DNA from: Ophiura sarsii
Lineage: Eukaryota; Echinodermata; Ophiuroidea; Amphilepidida; Ophiuridae
DNA: 64,000 nt
Reading direction: 5' to 3'
Assembly: GCA_035610835.1 (NCBI GenBank)
Contig: CM069459.1
Location: 26,865,570-26,929,569, forward strand
In this document: positions 27,116 to 40,098 of the stretch, piece after piece
Layout of the letters: each line of letters opens with the position of its first letter
How positions within the stretch are numbered: position 1 is the stretch's first letter
The notes under the pieces: model-generated
Seen by the model: the letters and a program-made list of their open reading frames with translations, nothing else
What the model was told of the DNA's origin: nothing
Databases searched by the model: none
Made by a program: the position numbers and the translations under genes

Positions 27116-28504
27116 GAAGTCTATCTCAAGGGTAACTGAACCAATACTAGGCATGTTTGTACCTATCTTAATGCATTTTTCACGGTGATTCCAAATAGGG
27201 CAACGAAATTCAATATTTCTGACTTATAAAATATTTTGTGACATTTTGGAATGTCGTCTTTAGACGCCTGCCGCGTGGAAAGTGGCATTATACATTTAAA
27301 TCATTGACAATATTGACGTCTAGTGCAAAATTGTGGTGATTGGTCTTCTCTTGATCAATTATAAGTTCGAAAGTTCAAGTTTACGATTCATATTTATGGA
27401 CTTTTTGAATCCTGATGGTCCCAGCTTAATCAATTTAAAATTACAAATCATATCATTTCTGGGACATCCATATGCCCGGCTGATATGGGGACCGGGGATT
27501 TAACATTAATAAAATGAAGGCTAATAAACACAAAAGATAAAAAACACATTAAAAATGCGGGAGCCGGGACTGTAAAAACGTATAGGTATTATAGGTCCTA
27601 CTTCATAAAGCCCCCCTCCCCCCCCCCCCGCCTTGGAGGCTGCACCGTATTAGTTGTTATTAAATATGCATATTTTTTTTTTTTAATTATGATCTGCTCT
27701 TGTGAAATCAGACCACACTATAGGCTTATAACATGTGAATACTTAAAGGGACTAATCGTGGAGTTAGTCCAGCTCAGTATTAATAAGCCCTCAGTTAGAG
27801 CTTGAAGCTAGAATGTGAGCATGTTTAATTTGAGCCGTTGTCAGAAGATACGGAGTTTTTTATCACCAATAACCGGTTATTTTGTGGTGATGAATCATGA
27901 TAGGCCTGAAGTGTTTTAGACCATTCAACTTGTGACGCGCACTTTCAAGAATTACCGCTATCCGCGGTAACGCGGACTGGGCGAGTCTGTTATGTGCCCC
28001 CTCGGAATTGGATTTGTTTTCAATTTTCGAACCCATTTGGTGCGATTTGGTGTGTACTTTTGACAAATATTTGATTGAAATGCCTTCATTTTTAATTAAT
28101 TTATTGTCATGTCTAAAATGGTCCTGAAACGTTCATGAAGCCATCTTGTTCCAAACGCGCAAAAATGTCTTCTAACTAATAATGGTCCATAAAAAGTTCC
28201 TGAAATATGTTGTTATAAAGCTTGAATAATAAACATTGAAACCAATTCGCGTGTCAGAATCATTTTTTGAATTTAATCCGGTTGTTAAGTGTTCATCCCA
28301 TTCACTTGAGCACGTACATTATGTAACCTCGTACCGTACGCATAATTCAAACTTGAATATTCGTGAATACGCATGTGTCCAGCATCGTCTGCATCTGCCA
28401 CTTGTGCGGTAGATTGCAGCACCCTCTGTAGGTTGAAATGACTAATGCTTCGTAGTTATGAATATTCTTCATGTTATATCCATAGAGGGCGCACTGCAAA
28501 ATAC

Positions 28505-29005
28505 GATAATTTAAATTTCGGATTATAGAACCTTTATTTTGATTCGGATTAAAGAACAGTGGAACCTTTTCGGACTAGAGAACCCTTTTAAAATTCGGAC
28601 TATTGAACCTTTTTTTTAATTCGGACTAGAGAACCTTTTTTAACTATCGGATTAGAGAACCCTTTTACCAGTTTTCGGACTATACAACCCTTTGCAATAT
28701 TCGGATTAAAGAACCTTTTTATTATTCGGACTAAAGAACACCCTTCCTATTTTCGGACTAGAGAACCCTTTTTAACACTTTTAAAAATTCGGATTATAGA
28801 ACCTTTTTATTTTCGGATTATAGAACCGTCGGACTGTAGAACCCTTTTTTATATTCGGACTAGAGAACCTTCGTAATAGAGAACCCTTTTTATCGGACTA
28901 AAGAACCTTTCATCTTATTCGAACTAGCGAATGGTAAATTACGTGCGTCGGACTATAGAACCTTCGGACTATAGAACCTTCGGATTATTGAACCTTCGGA
29001 CTATA
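28505..29005 (-). repeat. TCCGAA motif array, right terminus
   Basis: The complement of the left array: about 20 copies of TTCGGAyTAnAGAACC facing inward. Individual copies differ from their left partners by occasional substitutions. Confidence 0.85.
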
Positions 29006-29018
29006 GAGACGTCCCCAA

Positions 29019-29869
29019 GAGAACGGGGTAAGTTGAGCCACTGGGTAAGTTGAGCCACCCCCTGTATTAGGGAAACTATTGACATTCCTAATTTTACACT
29101 GCCCTCTATTGTTAGATGACATCACTCAAACGTCTCTGGTGACAACCTTGCATTGTGTGCATACATGGTAAGAAAATTGAGCTAGAAAGTTGATTTTGGA
29201 CACATCTGAGTAAATTTTTGAAAAAATGGTTTACGTGGTTTTTTTCTTAGAAGTGCATAGATTGTATTAGTGCAACTTTGTGTGCTAAAAGGGTGACAAG
29301 TGCACTTAAATTTAGTAACATGTTGAAAATGTCATTAAGCTTCAGTAGGAAAGGGGGGGGGGGGGGTATTTTTTCATAAGTTGACCGTCGCGGGGTAAGA
29401 TGAGCCATTTTTCACGGGGTAAGTTGAGCATAGGAAATAGCCATGATAAAATAAAATTTGTCAAAATTTAGTACGAAAATTGTGGGGAAGTGTTTTAAAA
29501 TTCCAGTTTGGATCAAAGTATTAACAATTATGAGTATATTTCACTTTTACCATGAATAAATCAAAATTTCTGAAACTTATTTTCTGATTTCAAATGTCCC
29601 ATTGCTTATTGTGGTGGCTCAACTTACCCACACTGGTGGCTCAACTTACCCATGGTCCGGGGTAAGTTGAGCCACTTTACCAAATTTTTTCAAGCATCTC
29701 CCATGAATAAACAATAGCAATTGGTTCAATTATTATGTTATACTAAGTAAGTCAACACTCTAAAGTTTTACTTGCAACACTAAGTTTGAAGGTCTGTCTT
29801 TTAATATCTGCACAATAGGGCAACATGTGAAAAATGGCTCATCTTACCCCGTTCTCCCCTACATTATTA
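29019..29869. mobile_element. MITE with GAGAACGGGGTAAGwTGAGCCA terminal inverted repeats
   Basis: The ends AGAGAACGGGGTAAGTTGAG and, in complement, GGAGAACGGGGTAAGATGAG bound about 850 bp directly next to the palindrome end. The word GGGTAAGTTGAGCCA recurs inside, near 29043, 29398, 29418 and 29660 in either orientation. No coding capacity. The target duplication is unclear because one end abuts the other element. Confidence 0.75.
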
Positions 29870-29949
29870 TGTTCACGTGTCGTCCGATACTGGCGCATTT
29901 TATATGTACCAGTATCGGCAAATATTTTTCACCTCAATACAATTAATGA

Positions 29950-32110
29950 GTGAAAATTCCGAACCCTATTTTTAGCAATGGTTTCAATTCATGCAATTGC
30001 TGGTGAAAGTGTGCCGATGTTCTAAAGTGTCTAATTGATATGCAGGCCTGCACACATTGCACACACATAAAATGTGTCGTTTAACATTTTGTTGTTGTTT
30101 TTAAATCCATTTCATGTCGTGGTATTTTTCAAAAGACATCATTAGTCGCCATCAATTGCAATACAAAAGTATATGCTATTGTAAATACGTGCATGTGGTG
30201 CATAACATACAAAACATACAGACAACTCTGATATTTCTCAACGCTTTCCGGGTTTTTGTACTTCATTTTGTTCTTGTGTAAATTCATTCATATCTTTATT
30301 GACAGCACTCTTTTGTTATTCTCCAATTATTTCTTGTTATTCTCCAATTATTTCTTGTTATTCTCCAATTATTTCTTGTTATTCTCCAATTATTTCTCCG
30401 AGTAGGATCATTTTCGAAATTACATTTGCCAAACACTAGGTCCCAATGTCCAATACCGTATGGAAATTATATATAATTATAATACAACACCAGATAGTCA
30501 AAATGCATGCAGAAAACCCAAGAATAAACTTAGGGAAGACGTCAAAACTCGACCGTCCGTTGACCACCAGTTACGTACGGTTCCGCCCGGTTCTTTCAGG
30601 TCAAATGTTTTACTGGTATATGAATATTCACGCATGCAACACTGAACAGCCGCCTGTTGACTTAATGCTGTAACCGGACCAATTTACACTATCAATCTGT
30701 TTTTTGCGGTCATAATAGCTCTCTCTATAATCGTTCTATAAAAAAAACCATTCATAGACTTTCGGTATTGATTTTAAAAAGTTAATTGAGCTATAAACAG
30801 ATTGAAAAAGCCAACCCCAGCAAAAATCAATAGCTGCATTGTACTGGTTGTCAACTGAGACTTGAGAGCCCATTACTTCAAGATTTTATTGCTCACGCGT
30901 GTGACGAGGCACTATCAACCGGTCGTGTTCACCAGAGTGTAACTATTTGACCTCATTATGTGTGTATATTATAACAGACGACACGTTTTGTGAGAACCGG
31001 GCGGAACCGGCCGTAACCGGCGGTCAACGGGCGATCGAGTTTTGACGTGATCCCTTAATGCACTCAATATATAGCAGACAGTACGTGATATATTGTAAAG
31101 CCGAGATATTATAAGAAGGAAGATGAATGCTGAGTCCTTTGACGGCGGCTGTGTCTTCTTTTCTTGATAATGTTCTTATTATTCATGTTATTAATACGAA
31201 TCTTTCGCAAACTGAACGAAATTAACGAAGGTGTCAATTTGTCATGCGGCAGTCATTCTGACAGCCAATGTACCAATTGGTGCTAATAATGGATTTATAC
31301 ATGCGCAAAAACTAAAGAGTAAGCTGTGAATCAAACAAATAATTTTCATCAATCAAGAGTAAATCCACATTTAGGTATATAACGGATCACTATAAGATGC
31401 TTTTTATTTGTAGCTATTTAACTCAATCCATGTGCTGATATTAGGCACTTCCGGAAGCTTCTGTTCTAATTTGTCGAGATCAATGGGTGTAGGAGGGACG
31501 AAGAGCTGCGGCGATCGTTATAGTGTCATACCATCATTACTATACATATTCTTGATATGAGATAGCACATGTGGTAGCATAAAGGAAACTATTGATGTAT
31601 CATGTGACACTTAACTCTAAAACGTTTTATAAAACCAGTGCGTCATAACAAGTATAGCACGTATATAAAAGTAGGGACACTATGACACTCATTTGAATTC
31701 CAAGTCTTACCGTTTCAGGTCAAATTGACCCGATGTTTCCATATTGCATTGCTTTGAGTGGCGGAACTTGATACTATGGGAAACAAGATGCTCTTTATAG
31801 CAACCAAGTATTGTTTTCAAGGAGAGCAATTCGAAATTAAGACGCGTCGTGACGCCGAAAGCGTTAATATCTTGCAAGATTCATAAATGATAAGACAGAT
31901 ACAAACATGCCGCTATATTGTGTGTGCGAATCATGTCGATACATCGGATGCTACCGTCTGGCAACGCCAGTTATTTGATTACTGGGCCACTTAATATACG
32001 GGGCAAGGTAAAATACTGGGGTTCTGCATGTCTGAGCGAAGATAGTTGATCGTGCATGTCGGGAAACACCGTTTGAGTTTCAAGTATATATTCAGTCTGA
32101 CGTTTCTCTC
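29950..32110 (+). repeat. Copy A of a diverged direct-repeat segment
   Basis: Landmarks shared with later copies are a CTAATTGATATG-TTGCACACAC block (30028), a GAGTAGGATC block (30400), AAAACCAGTGC followed by GGGACACTATGACACTCATT (31632-31700) and GATAGTTGATCGTGCATGTC (32041). No gene is seen. Identity to the other copies is moderate with indels, so this is an old duplication. Confidence 0.6.
30313..30396 (+). repeat. Four perfect 21-bp tandem units
   Basis: The unit TTGTTATTCTCCAATTATTT plus C is repeated four times in direct orientation. Confidence 0.85.
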
Positions 32111-32162
32111 CTAGACTGGTTTAAATTTGGTCCCAGTTCGCAGATTTCAATTATTGATATCA

Positions 32163-32438
32163 TTAACCCTTACAGCCCCGTACCCATGAAATCCCATTTC
32201 CCAGCCTGTCGGTTCCCCCTGGCGCTGAGGTTTTTGGGTGAAATAATGGCCCCGGGCTACATAGCTGGGCGAGTACACTCGCCCAGCATAGCTTCCCCCG
32301 TGGCTCAGTTGGTAGAGCGTTCGACTGTCAACCGAGAGGTCGCGGGTTCAAACCCGGGGCGTGGCACCTCTTGTTGTGTGTGATTTGTTTGCTTGAAACA
32401 AAATTTCGTTGGAAAATCCACCGGAGTGTTAGGGTTAA
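32163..32438 (+). mobile_element. Short element with TTAACCCT/AGGGTTAA ends and a tRNA-Asp-like core
   Basis: The 276-bp unit starts TTAACCCTTACAGCCCCG and ends TTAGGGTTAA in inverted orientation. Inside is the perfect inverted repeat TGGGCGAGTACACTCGCCCA (about 32266-32285) and then a tRNA-like segment. A second copy at 32503-32666 lacks the tRNA-like part. It combines SINE-like and MITE-like features. Confidence 0.65.
32294..32367 (+). repeat. tRNA-Asp-like (GTC) sequence with pol III A and B boxes
   Basis: TGGCTCAGTTGG fits box A and GGTTCAAACCC fits box B. The D arm GCTC-GAGC pairs, and the anticodon loop CTGTCAA would give GTC. The acceptor and T stems contain mismatches, so this is probably a tRNA-derived repeat head and not a functional tRNA. 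Confidence 0.6.
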
Positions 32439-32502
32439 GGAACGATTTTTTTTCTTCTTTTTAATATTAATTTTCACTTTTTTTCTCTAATTATACCTTG
32501 AT

Positions 32503-32666
32503 TAACCCTTACAGCCCCGTACCCCATGAAATCCCATTTCACAGCCGGTCGGTTCCACCTGGCGCTGAGGTTGTTGGGTGAAATAATGGCCCCGGGCTAC
32601 ATAGCTGGGCGAGTACACTCTTGTTGTGTGTGCTTTTTTTGCGTGAAAAAAAATCGTTAGGGTTAA
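32503..32666 (+). mobile_element. Second, shorter copy of the TTAACCCT element without the tRNA-like core
   Basis: It is near identical to 32163-32285 at its start and resumes at TTGTTGTGTGTG, skipping about 85 bp. The junction ACTC/CTC suggests deletion through microhomology. Confidence 0.65.
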
Positions 32667-33289
32667 TAGCGGTAAACCATTAGCATAGGGAGCACCGTAA
32701 AACTAAAACAATTGATGTCATTAATATCGGTAAACAATTCAAACTATAACATCTATTACTGACATTGTGCTATAATTACAGTGGTGGACTTGTCTAGTTC
32801 ATTATCTTATTTATAGTTATCAACACTTTTGTTTTTATATTTTGTCCCTGATGAAGGGTGGTATATCCACTTGAAACGTGACCATATATCTTTGTTGTTT
32901 CATTGCACAGCAATTTTCATTGCTTGTCCCAGTGCATTTCCGTGTGTTATTGTTTTTTGTTATTTATCTGTTTTATCGCGTTGTTCTCCCTTGTTATTAC
33001 CTGTTTCCCCACACCCTGTTGGTATATCTTGCTTATACTCTTAGCATTTTTACATTTTTGAGATATTCTCTTGTATCAGTTTTCTGATCCTTGGTGTGTT
33101 TTGTTCCTGGTTCCGTTGGATTCATCTTTTTACATTTTATACTATAACTTGTACGTTAGACTTATACTATAGACACCAAAGTATTATTTGGCATCATCAT
33201 CGCATTGTTTTTATTATTTTTAAATTAGTTTCTTGCTTTCTGATTGGTTCGATTCTTCGACGAGTGTATGAATTGCCAACAAACAATCT

Positions 33290-34060
33290 ATCGGTCAGGT
33301 ATATTAGCCACCTTTTTAGGTATATAATGGATTACTCATTGTAGCCATTTAACTGAAATCCGTGTGCTGATAACATTATCCTTAATCTAAAAGGCACTCT
33401 CGGAAGCTACTTCTGTCTTAGTCTTTAGAGGTCAATGGGTGTAGGAAGAAGAGCTGCGGCAATTGGTAGGGTATCATGGCCTCAAGACTAAATATCTTGA
33501 CCCAGAACTATATGAGATAGCTTGGAGTAGCATAAAGGAAACCCTTGACGAATCCTGCGAAATTCAACTCTAAAACGTTTTATAAAACCAGTGCATATCA
33601 AAAGTATAGCGCGTATATTAAAGTGGTGACACTATGACACTCATTTGAATTCTAAGCCTTACCGATCCAGGTCAAATTTGATCGTCAAGTTGTCTGATGT
33701 GCCATATTCCAGTACTATGAGTGGTGACATATATATGACAAACAAGGCTCTTCAGTAACCACGTATTGTTTTCAAGTAGTGCCATTCGAAATTGAGTCGC
33801 GCCGTGACGCCGAAATTGTTAATATCAAGCAAATGGTAAGTTCTGCTCTGATTTATAATCATGGCATAAAAGATATACAAATATGCCACCATATACATGT
33901 ATTGTGGATGAAGGTACATCGTGTATTTTACAGTCAGTAGCAGCGCCGGTAATTTGATTTCTGGAGTAGTTATATCTTTATATGGGGCAAGGTAAAAATA
34001 CTGGGGTTTAATGTGTCTGAGCGGAAATCGTTGATCATATCTATGCACAAAGCACTGACA
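33290..34060 (+). repeat. Copy B (second half only) of the direct-repeat segment
   Basis: It shares AAAACCAGTGCATATC, GTGACACTATGACACTCATT and a CGTGACGCCGAAATTGTTAA block with copy A. No gene; short frames are incidental. Confidence 0.55.
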
Positions 34061-35541
34061 CCCCCATTTTGTCGCACGGTTGAATGTTTTGAACAAATAG
34101 CCCACTAAGGGGCATACACGCAAATTTCCTACGCATGTGTACATTTTTCATATCTGATCAACACATTTAGCGGATATTTGGATAACAAAATGTTTTTCTC
34201 TTCAATTCTAATTATGGAGTGAATATACCGGATCACGCTATTACACGTATTAATCATGTTAATGGTTCCAATTGCTAGATGAACATGTGCCGATATTCGA
34301 GGATTTCTAATTGATATGTATTGCACGTTGCACACACTTAACGTATCATCTAGAATAAGTGTATTTAAATCCATTTCATGTCGTGATCTTTTCATACGAT
34401 ATTGTTTGTCTCCATCACTTCGTGACTTTAAACATGTTAAATACAAAGCACACTTGCTTCATAAAACACAAATATCGCAAAATCTCATTCTCGTATTTCC
34501 CGGCGCTGTCATCCAACGTTCTTACTTGTTGAATTGCGTAGCTTTCATTGGCAATACATGTATACTTATTTTGTTAGAGTAGGATCTTTTCAGATTTGCA
34601 TTTGCCAAACTCGAAAGCGGTCAAAGTACTATAAATTTGTATTACAATGCACAGCCAGATAGTCGAAACGCACAAAAAAACGCACAACTATCAATAACTT
34701 GATGCACTTATTCTATAAACATGATAAAGGCTCTTTTACAGCGTACAGAGCTAAACGTGTGCCCGACGTTTTGAAAATGTTGGTATACGTTCGTGTATTA
34801 GTTGTCATTTGTTCGTATGTCTCGTTTGGTTCTATATGGCTCTACACATGCGCAACACTAATGATTAAGTTGTGAATTAAATAAACGATTGCCAACAATG
34901 CCACGGTATTACTTAACCTTCTATGTGTAGCCATTTAACTTAACCAATGTGCTGATACTGCTGATTATCCTCCTTAATTTAAAAGGCACTTCCTGACGCT
35001 ACTTCTGTCTTAGGCTTTAGAGGTCAATGGGTGTAGGAGGAAGAGCTGCGGCAATTAGTAGGGTATCATAGCCTCATATTCTTGACAAGGAACTATATGA
35101 GATAGCACATGAAGTAGTATAAAGGAAACCCTTTACGAATCCTGCGAAACTCAATTATAAAACGTTTTATAAAACCAGTGCATGTAAAAGGAATAGCGCG
35201 TATACAAAAAGTAGGGACACATACACACACAGACATTTTGCGCTCGTTAAGTAAAATAACGTAATGTAAAGTAAAATTATGCAAAAAGTACACAATGCGA
35301 GGTATTCTTTATTACTAAACCATTTTGTAACTTTTAAAATGTATCTGAGATAATTACCGGGGTTTGTAGATATTTTATCGAAATTAAGTAAAACAAAAGT
35401 CTAAAATACAATCTAATCGGTAAAAGGTGATTTCGCCCAACGTGTTAGTAAGAATTATCGATATGATTGGTGAAAGTCGTAATCTTTCCGTAATCGCCGG
35501 GTAAAATCTCTGTGGGGAGTTCCTCCGGAATACATTGACAA

Positions 35542-36082
<541 letters not shown>

Positions 36083-36321
36083 AACTCCCTTGAAATTATC
36101 TAAAACTTACATCCAAATTCAGTCAAAAATACCCGGTGATTGTGTAAACAATTATCTTAAACTTACATGCAAATTCAGTAAAAAATACCCAGTCATTGTG
36201 TAAACAATCACCTTAAACCTACATTCAAATTCATTAAAAAAATACCTAGTCATTTTGTAAATATTTACTAAAAAATTAAGCAAAATTTCCCATAATGTTG
36301 TGGGTTTTTTTACATAACATG

Positions 36322-37252
36322 CACTCTTAGAAGGTCAGGATCAAATACATGAGTAGATTTCCGGCTCACTTTGTTTTGATCCTTTAAGGATCATTTTCGG
36401 ATCGTTTTGATCCGTTTTCGGATCGTTTTGATCCGTTTCCAGATAAATATCAACAAACGGATCAAATTCACCTTGATCAACTTTGATCTGATTTCCGGAT
36501 CAATTCGATGAAACAGTTCATTGGTCAATGAGTGACTGACGTCACTCTTTCGCAAACCGATAGACGACAAGCAGACGATCTTTTGAATTCGGTCGCCACA
36601 GTTGAAACAAGGGTGAAATACCGCGGTAAGTTATCCAGTCTAATCTGTAAAATGTTACATGATTTTGTCGGTAAAGTAGTTTCATTTTTTATGTTTGAAC
36701 ATGCTCTATTCTTGTGAACAAATTTCTTGTACCTGACCAGTGCCATCAGTACGATTTTCGGTCAAAATGCTCCTCACAAAATGTCACGATCACTGCGATG
36801 TACTAGGCCTACACGATGTAGTAAGCTTACTGCACTCGATATATAGTCTGCAGTGTGCACCCGGGGGTGTGGGCACTCAATCAATATTAGGTTTCACACC
36901 AGGCTCCATAAAAAATACCCCCTTTTTTAGCCCGGTGTCACCGAAAGACCCTTGCATGCATGCTTGCTTTTACAATCTGTCACCCGATGACCCCCTATGT
37001 TTTCACTTTTTCTTTGATTCAGTTTGATCCTGGAGTAGGATCATAAGCTACAGGTACATCCGATTAAGGATCATTATTTTGATCCGTTTCAGTATCATTT
37101 GACAGAAATATTTGATCCCATTTCGGATCAAACTTTTTGATCCTGCTTGTCGGATCACTTTGATCCGGAAAGGGTAAGCTCATATGTGATACCGCTTCTG
37201 GATCAAAATTGATCCTTTTCGTCTCATATTTGATCCTGACCTTCTAAGAGTG
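36322..37252. mobile_element. Nested MITE with CACTCTTAGAAGGTCAGGATCAAAT ends
   Basis: The ends CACTCTTAGAAGGTCAGGAT and its complement bound 931 bp within the previous element. Near both ends the word GGATCAAAATTGATCC and variants recur (over a dozen GATCC/GGATC sites in about 180 bp on the left and 190 bp on the right), probably transposase-binding repeats. No coding capacity. Confidence 0.75.
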
Positions 37253-38106
37253 TGTGGTAAAATATTACAAAGCATTTACGTTAAAAAAATGCGTAACTAG
37301 TTAAGTAAAATTTATACCTAGCCACTGTGCAAAAAAAAACCCTAGTAAAATTGCATTTTTATACATAATAGTTTGGGGTTTTTTACCAAACAGAGTTTAT
37401 GTAAACATTTTACCAAATTGTTTTGGTGTTCTATACGTGCTTCAAAATTATGTAAAATTTTACATAACTTAGGTAAAAATTTCTGTGTGTGTATGACACT
37501 AATTTGAATTCCAAGTCTTACACTGATCCAGAGGTCATATTGGATCGTCAAGTTGTCCGATGTTCCATATTGCATTGCTTTGAGTGGCGAAACTTAATAC
37601 TATGAAAAACAAGATGCTCTTCATAGTAACCACGTATGGTTTTCAAGTAGAGCAAGTCGAAATTAAGTCGCGTCGTAACGCCGAAAAGGTTAATTTCTTG
37701 CAAAAGTTAATTCTTCTCTGATTCATAAATCATAAAACAGATATACATGCCGGAATATTGTGCGTACGAAACATGTACGATCGTATATCATGTATATCAA
37801 TCGGATGTTCCGTCTAGAAACGCCAGTAGTTTTTGATTACTGGTGTGGTTGTACAGCAAGGCAACGTAAGATACCGGGTTTAGTATGTCTGTGCGAAGAT
37901 AGTTGATCGTGCATGTCGCGAAAAACTGTTTGAGTGTCAAGTGGTATATATTCAATCTAACCTTTCTTTCCTAGTCTATGATTTACATTTGGCCCAAGTA
38001 ATGTAGGACGTAGGTTTAGAGTAGGTTTTCGGGACAAAACTTCAAGAGAAAAAAGGGGCAAACTTCAGGAGGGTATCAGTGCAAAACATCGGGAGAAAAG
38101 GCCAGC

Positions 38107-38370
38107 CTCCTGATCATCCGACCCACATCCTGCTCTCTGATTGGTCCAAGTGTGGGACGAGTCATATAGTTATTTCGCCCGAAAGCGGGCGAGTGTATCG
38201 GGGTCATCTGACCGAATCCTGCTCTCTGATTAGTCCAAGTATGGGATGAGTCATAAGGTAATTTCTCCCGAAAGTGGGGCTAGTGTATCGGGACCCGAAT
38301 CCTGCCCTCTGATTGGTCCAGGTGCCAATGAGTCATTGGGTAATTTCTCCTAGGGGTGGGGAGTATAATC
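38107..38370 (+). repeat. Three tandem units of about 85 bp (CCTGCTCTCTGATTGGTCC)
   Basis: CCTGCTCTCTGATTGGTCCA, then GGGACGAGTCAT and TTTCGCCCGAAAGCGGGC-like parts recur three times with divergence. The part CCCGAAAGCGGGC forms a hairpin. Confidence 0.7.
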
Positions 38371-38691
38371 TTTACGGTATATAGTACTAATATATGGGCC
38401 ATTCTACAAACATGGGACCATTTCAAATTTGGAAAATTAAGAAAATGAATTGTTTCAAATCTGCTTACTTTGATTATTTTTGATGACCCAATATGCTAAA
38501 GTTACTAGAACAATAAGGTTTGCGAACATCACTGCTCACATGTTTACGCACGAAACCATGTAATTCAGGTGTTTTATATGTTTTTTCACTCTGTGAACGG
38601 CGTTATCTAGTGTCATATGGAAATTGGCAGTGTCAATACATCCCTAACTAAGTCCGAATATGATATAAAAATTGCTATGTGCTTTCAATTT

Positions 38692-40092
38692 CAGGGCTGT
38701 CAACTTTTGGGATTCGCTGGGAGGGAGAGTCAAAAAAAAATCGCACGGTCAAAAAAAAAATCGCACAGTCCAAAAAAATCGCACAGTCCAAAAGGTAGGC
38801 CTACAGCCAGGGGCGGTGCCATGTTATTTGTATAGGGGGGTGGGGGGAAAATCAAGGTTAAAAAACTGAAATAGTGAGTAACTATTGTGAGTAACCAAAG
38901 AGGTGCAAAGCACCGCCCTCCGCGGTAACTAACGCGGACAGGGGGGAGTCTGAGGGGGGATGTGCCGCCCTCATAATTTTGAAGATAAAAATCAATTCTC
39001 GAACCCATTTGGGCAATTTGGTGTGTACTTTTGACCGATTTTCTATTGAAATGCCATCATTTCCAATCAATATTGGCTTTTTATCTAAGTTAGACAGCTA
39101 TTTCATTATAGGCTATGCGAGAAAAAGGAAGTTGTGCATATTTACTGATAATCTTTTCTTGATTTAAGTAGTATAGATCATTGGTTCAACCTCTTTGGCC
39201 CACGACTAAATCAGACATATTTGGTCAGAACCCTGACCCCCAAAATGAATTTCGAAAAAATTATGCCGATTGATTAAAACTGAAATTGTTAAGCCATATA
39301 ATGCGAGCGTAGCGAGCAGAAATTTTTGCGTATTTGAACGGTTCGTTTGGGTTTTTCTAAGCGTTTTTAGAACGAAATATGAAAATGGTTCCCCAAAAAG
39401 CTATATATATGACCCCTCTCTTTAGGTTCGTTATTTATTTATTTTCCAACCATGATTTTTCATACTATTTTCGACGAATTGGGTTTTTGATTTCCCCGCT
39501 TGACGAAAGAATTTTACTAAAAACCTCTTAATTTCCTCCGAATAAGTATAATCCCAACCCCATACTCAGTTCTGGCTATAATTAATGTGTATTTTGGTTT
39601 GAAATGGGCTTTTAGAATGATATTTCTGGACATATGCACGCATAGCACACGAATATAAATGTTCTTGCATACGTACTCATTCATAATATTTGTAAAGAAT
39701 ATGGTTTCGATTCCTTCGACTGAAGCCTTGAAATTTGATAGAATTAAATATATAAACCCATGCAATGTCTTCTAAGGGGTGCATGCCCCTCCAAGCTGGA
39801 TTATATCAGCCACAACCCCCCCCCCCCCCCCCCCCCCCCCCCAATTTGGACACGCCACTGATATCCCAAGTGGGTGCAACTAGGCCTTTTCAATATACCA
39901 ATAGACATGTTTTCCTTTCCTCTCTTCTTTCCCTTTTCTTTTCTTTCCTTTTTCTTTTCTTTCCCTTTTCTTTTCTTTTCTTTCCCTTTTTTATTTGACT
40001 TATTTTTGAGGCGGGAGTTTATATATGCTATGCGGGAGAAAGAGTGTCTATGCGGGAGACTCCCGCCTAATGCGGGAGAGTTGACAGCCCTG
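38692..40092. mobile_element. Non-autonomous DNA transposon with CAGGGCTGTCAACT ends
   Basis: CAGGGCTGTCAACT at 38692 and AGTTGACAGCCCTG ending at 40092 form a perfect 14-bp terminal inverted repeat. CAATTT lies on both sides (38686-38691, 40093-40098) as a probable target duplication. CAG-type ends suggest the hAT superfamily, though an 8-bp duplication is not seen. The interior contains the same TTTGGTGTGTACTTTTGACC core as the palindrome arms. Confidence 0.7.
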
Positions 40093-40098
40093 CAATTT

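Larger units (their letters stand above)
15466..29016. mobile_element. Giant imperfect palindrome or long-inverted-repeat transposon, 13.5 kb
   Basis: The outer ends share GGGGACGTCTCTATAGTCCG in inverted orientation (15466 onwards and 29016 backwards) and continue inverted for kilobases. The arms are 15466-19933 and 22961-29016, and the loop is 19934-22960. No transposase frame is seen. A 67-residue frame occurs in both arms (16390-16593 plus; 27863-28066 minus) but it is only repeat DNA read twice. Point differences and indels between the arms argue against a simple assembly mirror artefact, although there is an assembly gap in the loop. No clear target-site duplication is visible. Confidence 0.75.
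22961..29016 (-). repeat. Right arm of the giant palindrome, enlarged by later insertions
   Basis: It carries the same blocks as the left arm in reverse order. It has extra DNA near 23600-23930 and at about 25900-27117. The latter includes the duplication of a 0.28-kb unit and the CR1/L2-like insertion, both missing from the left arm, which serves as the empty site. Confidence 0.75.

Noticed and set aside
15470..29005. CRISPR-like array because of short repeats with variable spacers
   Set aside because: The spacers are short and irregular, no Cas genes are present, and the genome is clearly eukaryotic; the arrays are transposon subterminal repeats.
15466..29016. Mirror-image assembly artefact
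   Set aside because: The arms differ by substitutions, homopolymer lengths and whole insertions, which a copied contig would not show; the gap in the loop still leaves linkage open.
32294..32367. Functional tRNA-Asp gene
   Set aside because: Acceptor and T stems contain mismatches and it sits inside a repeated element; kept as a tRNA-like repeat.
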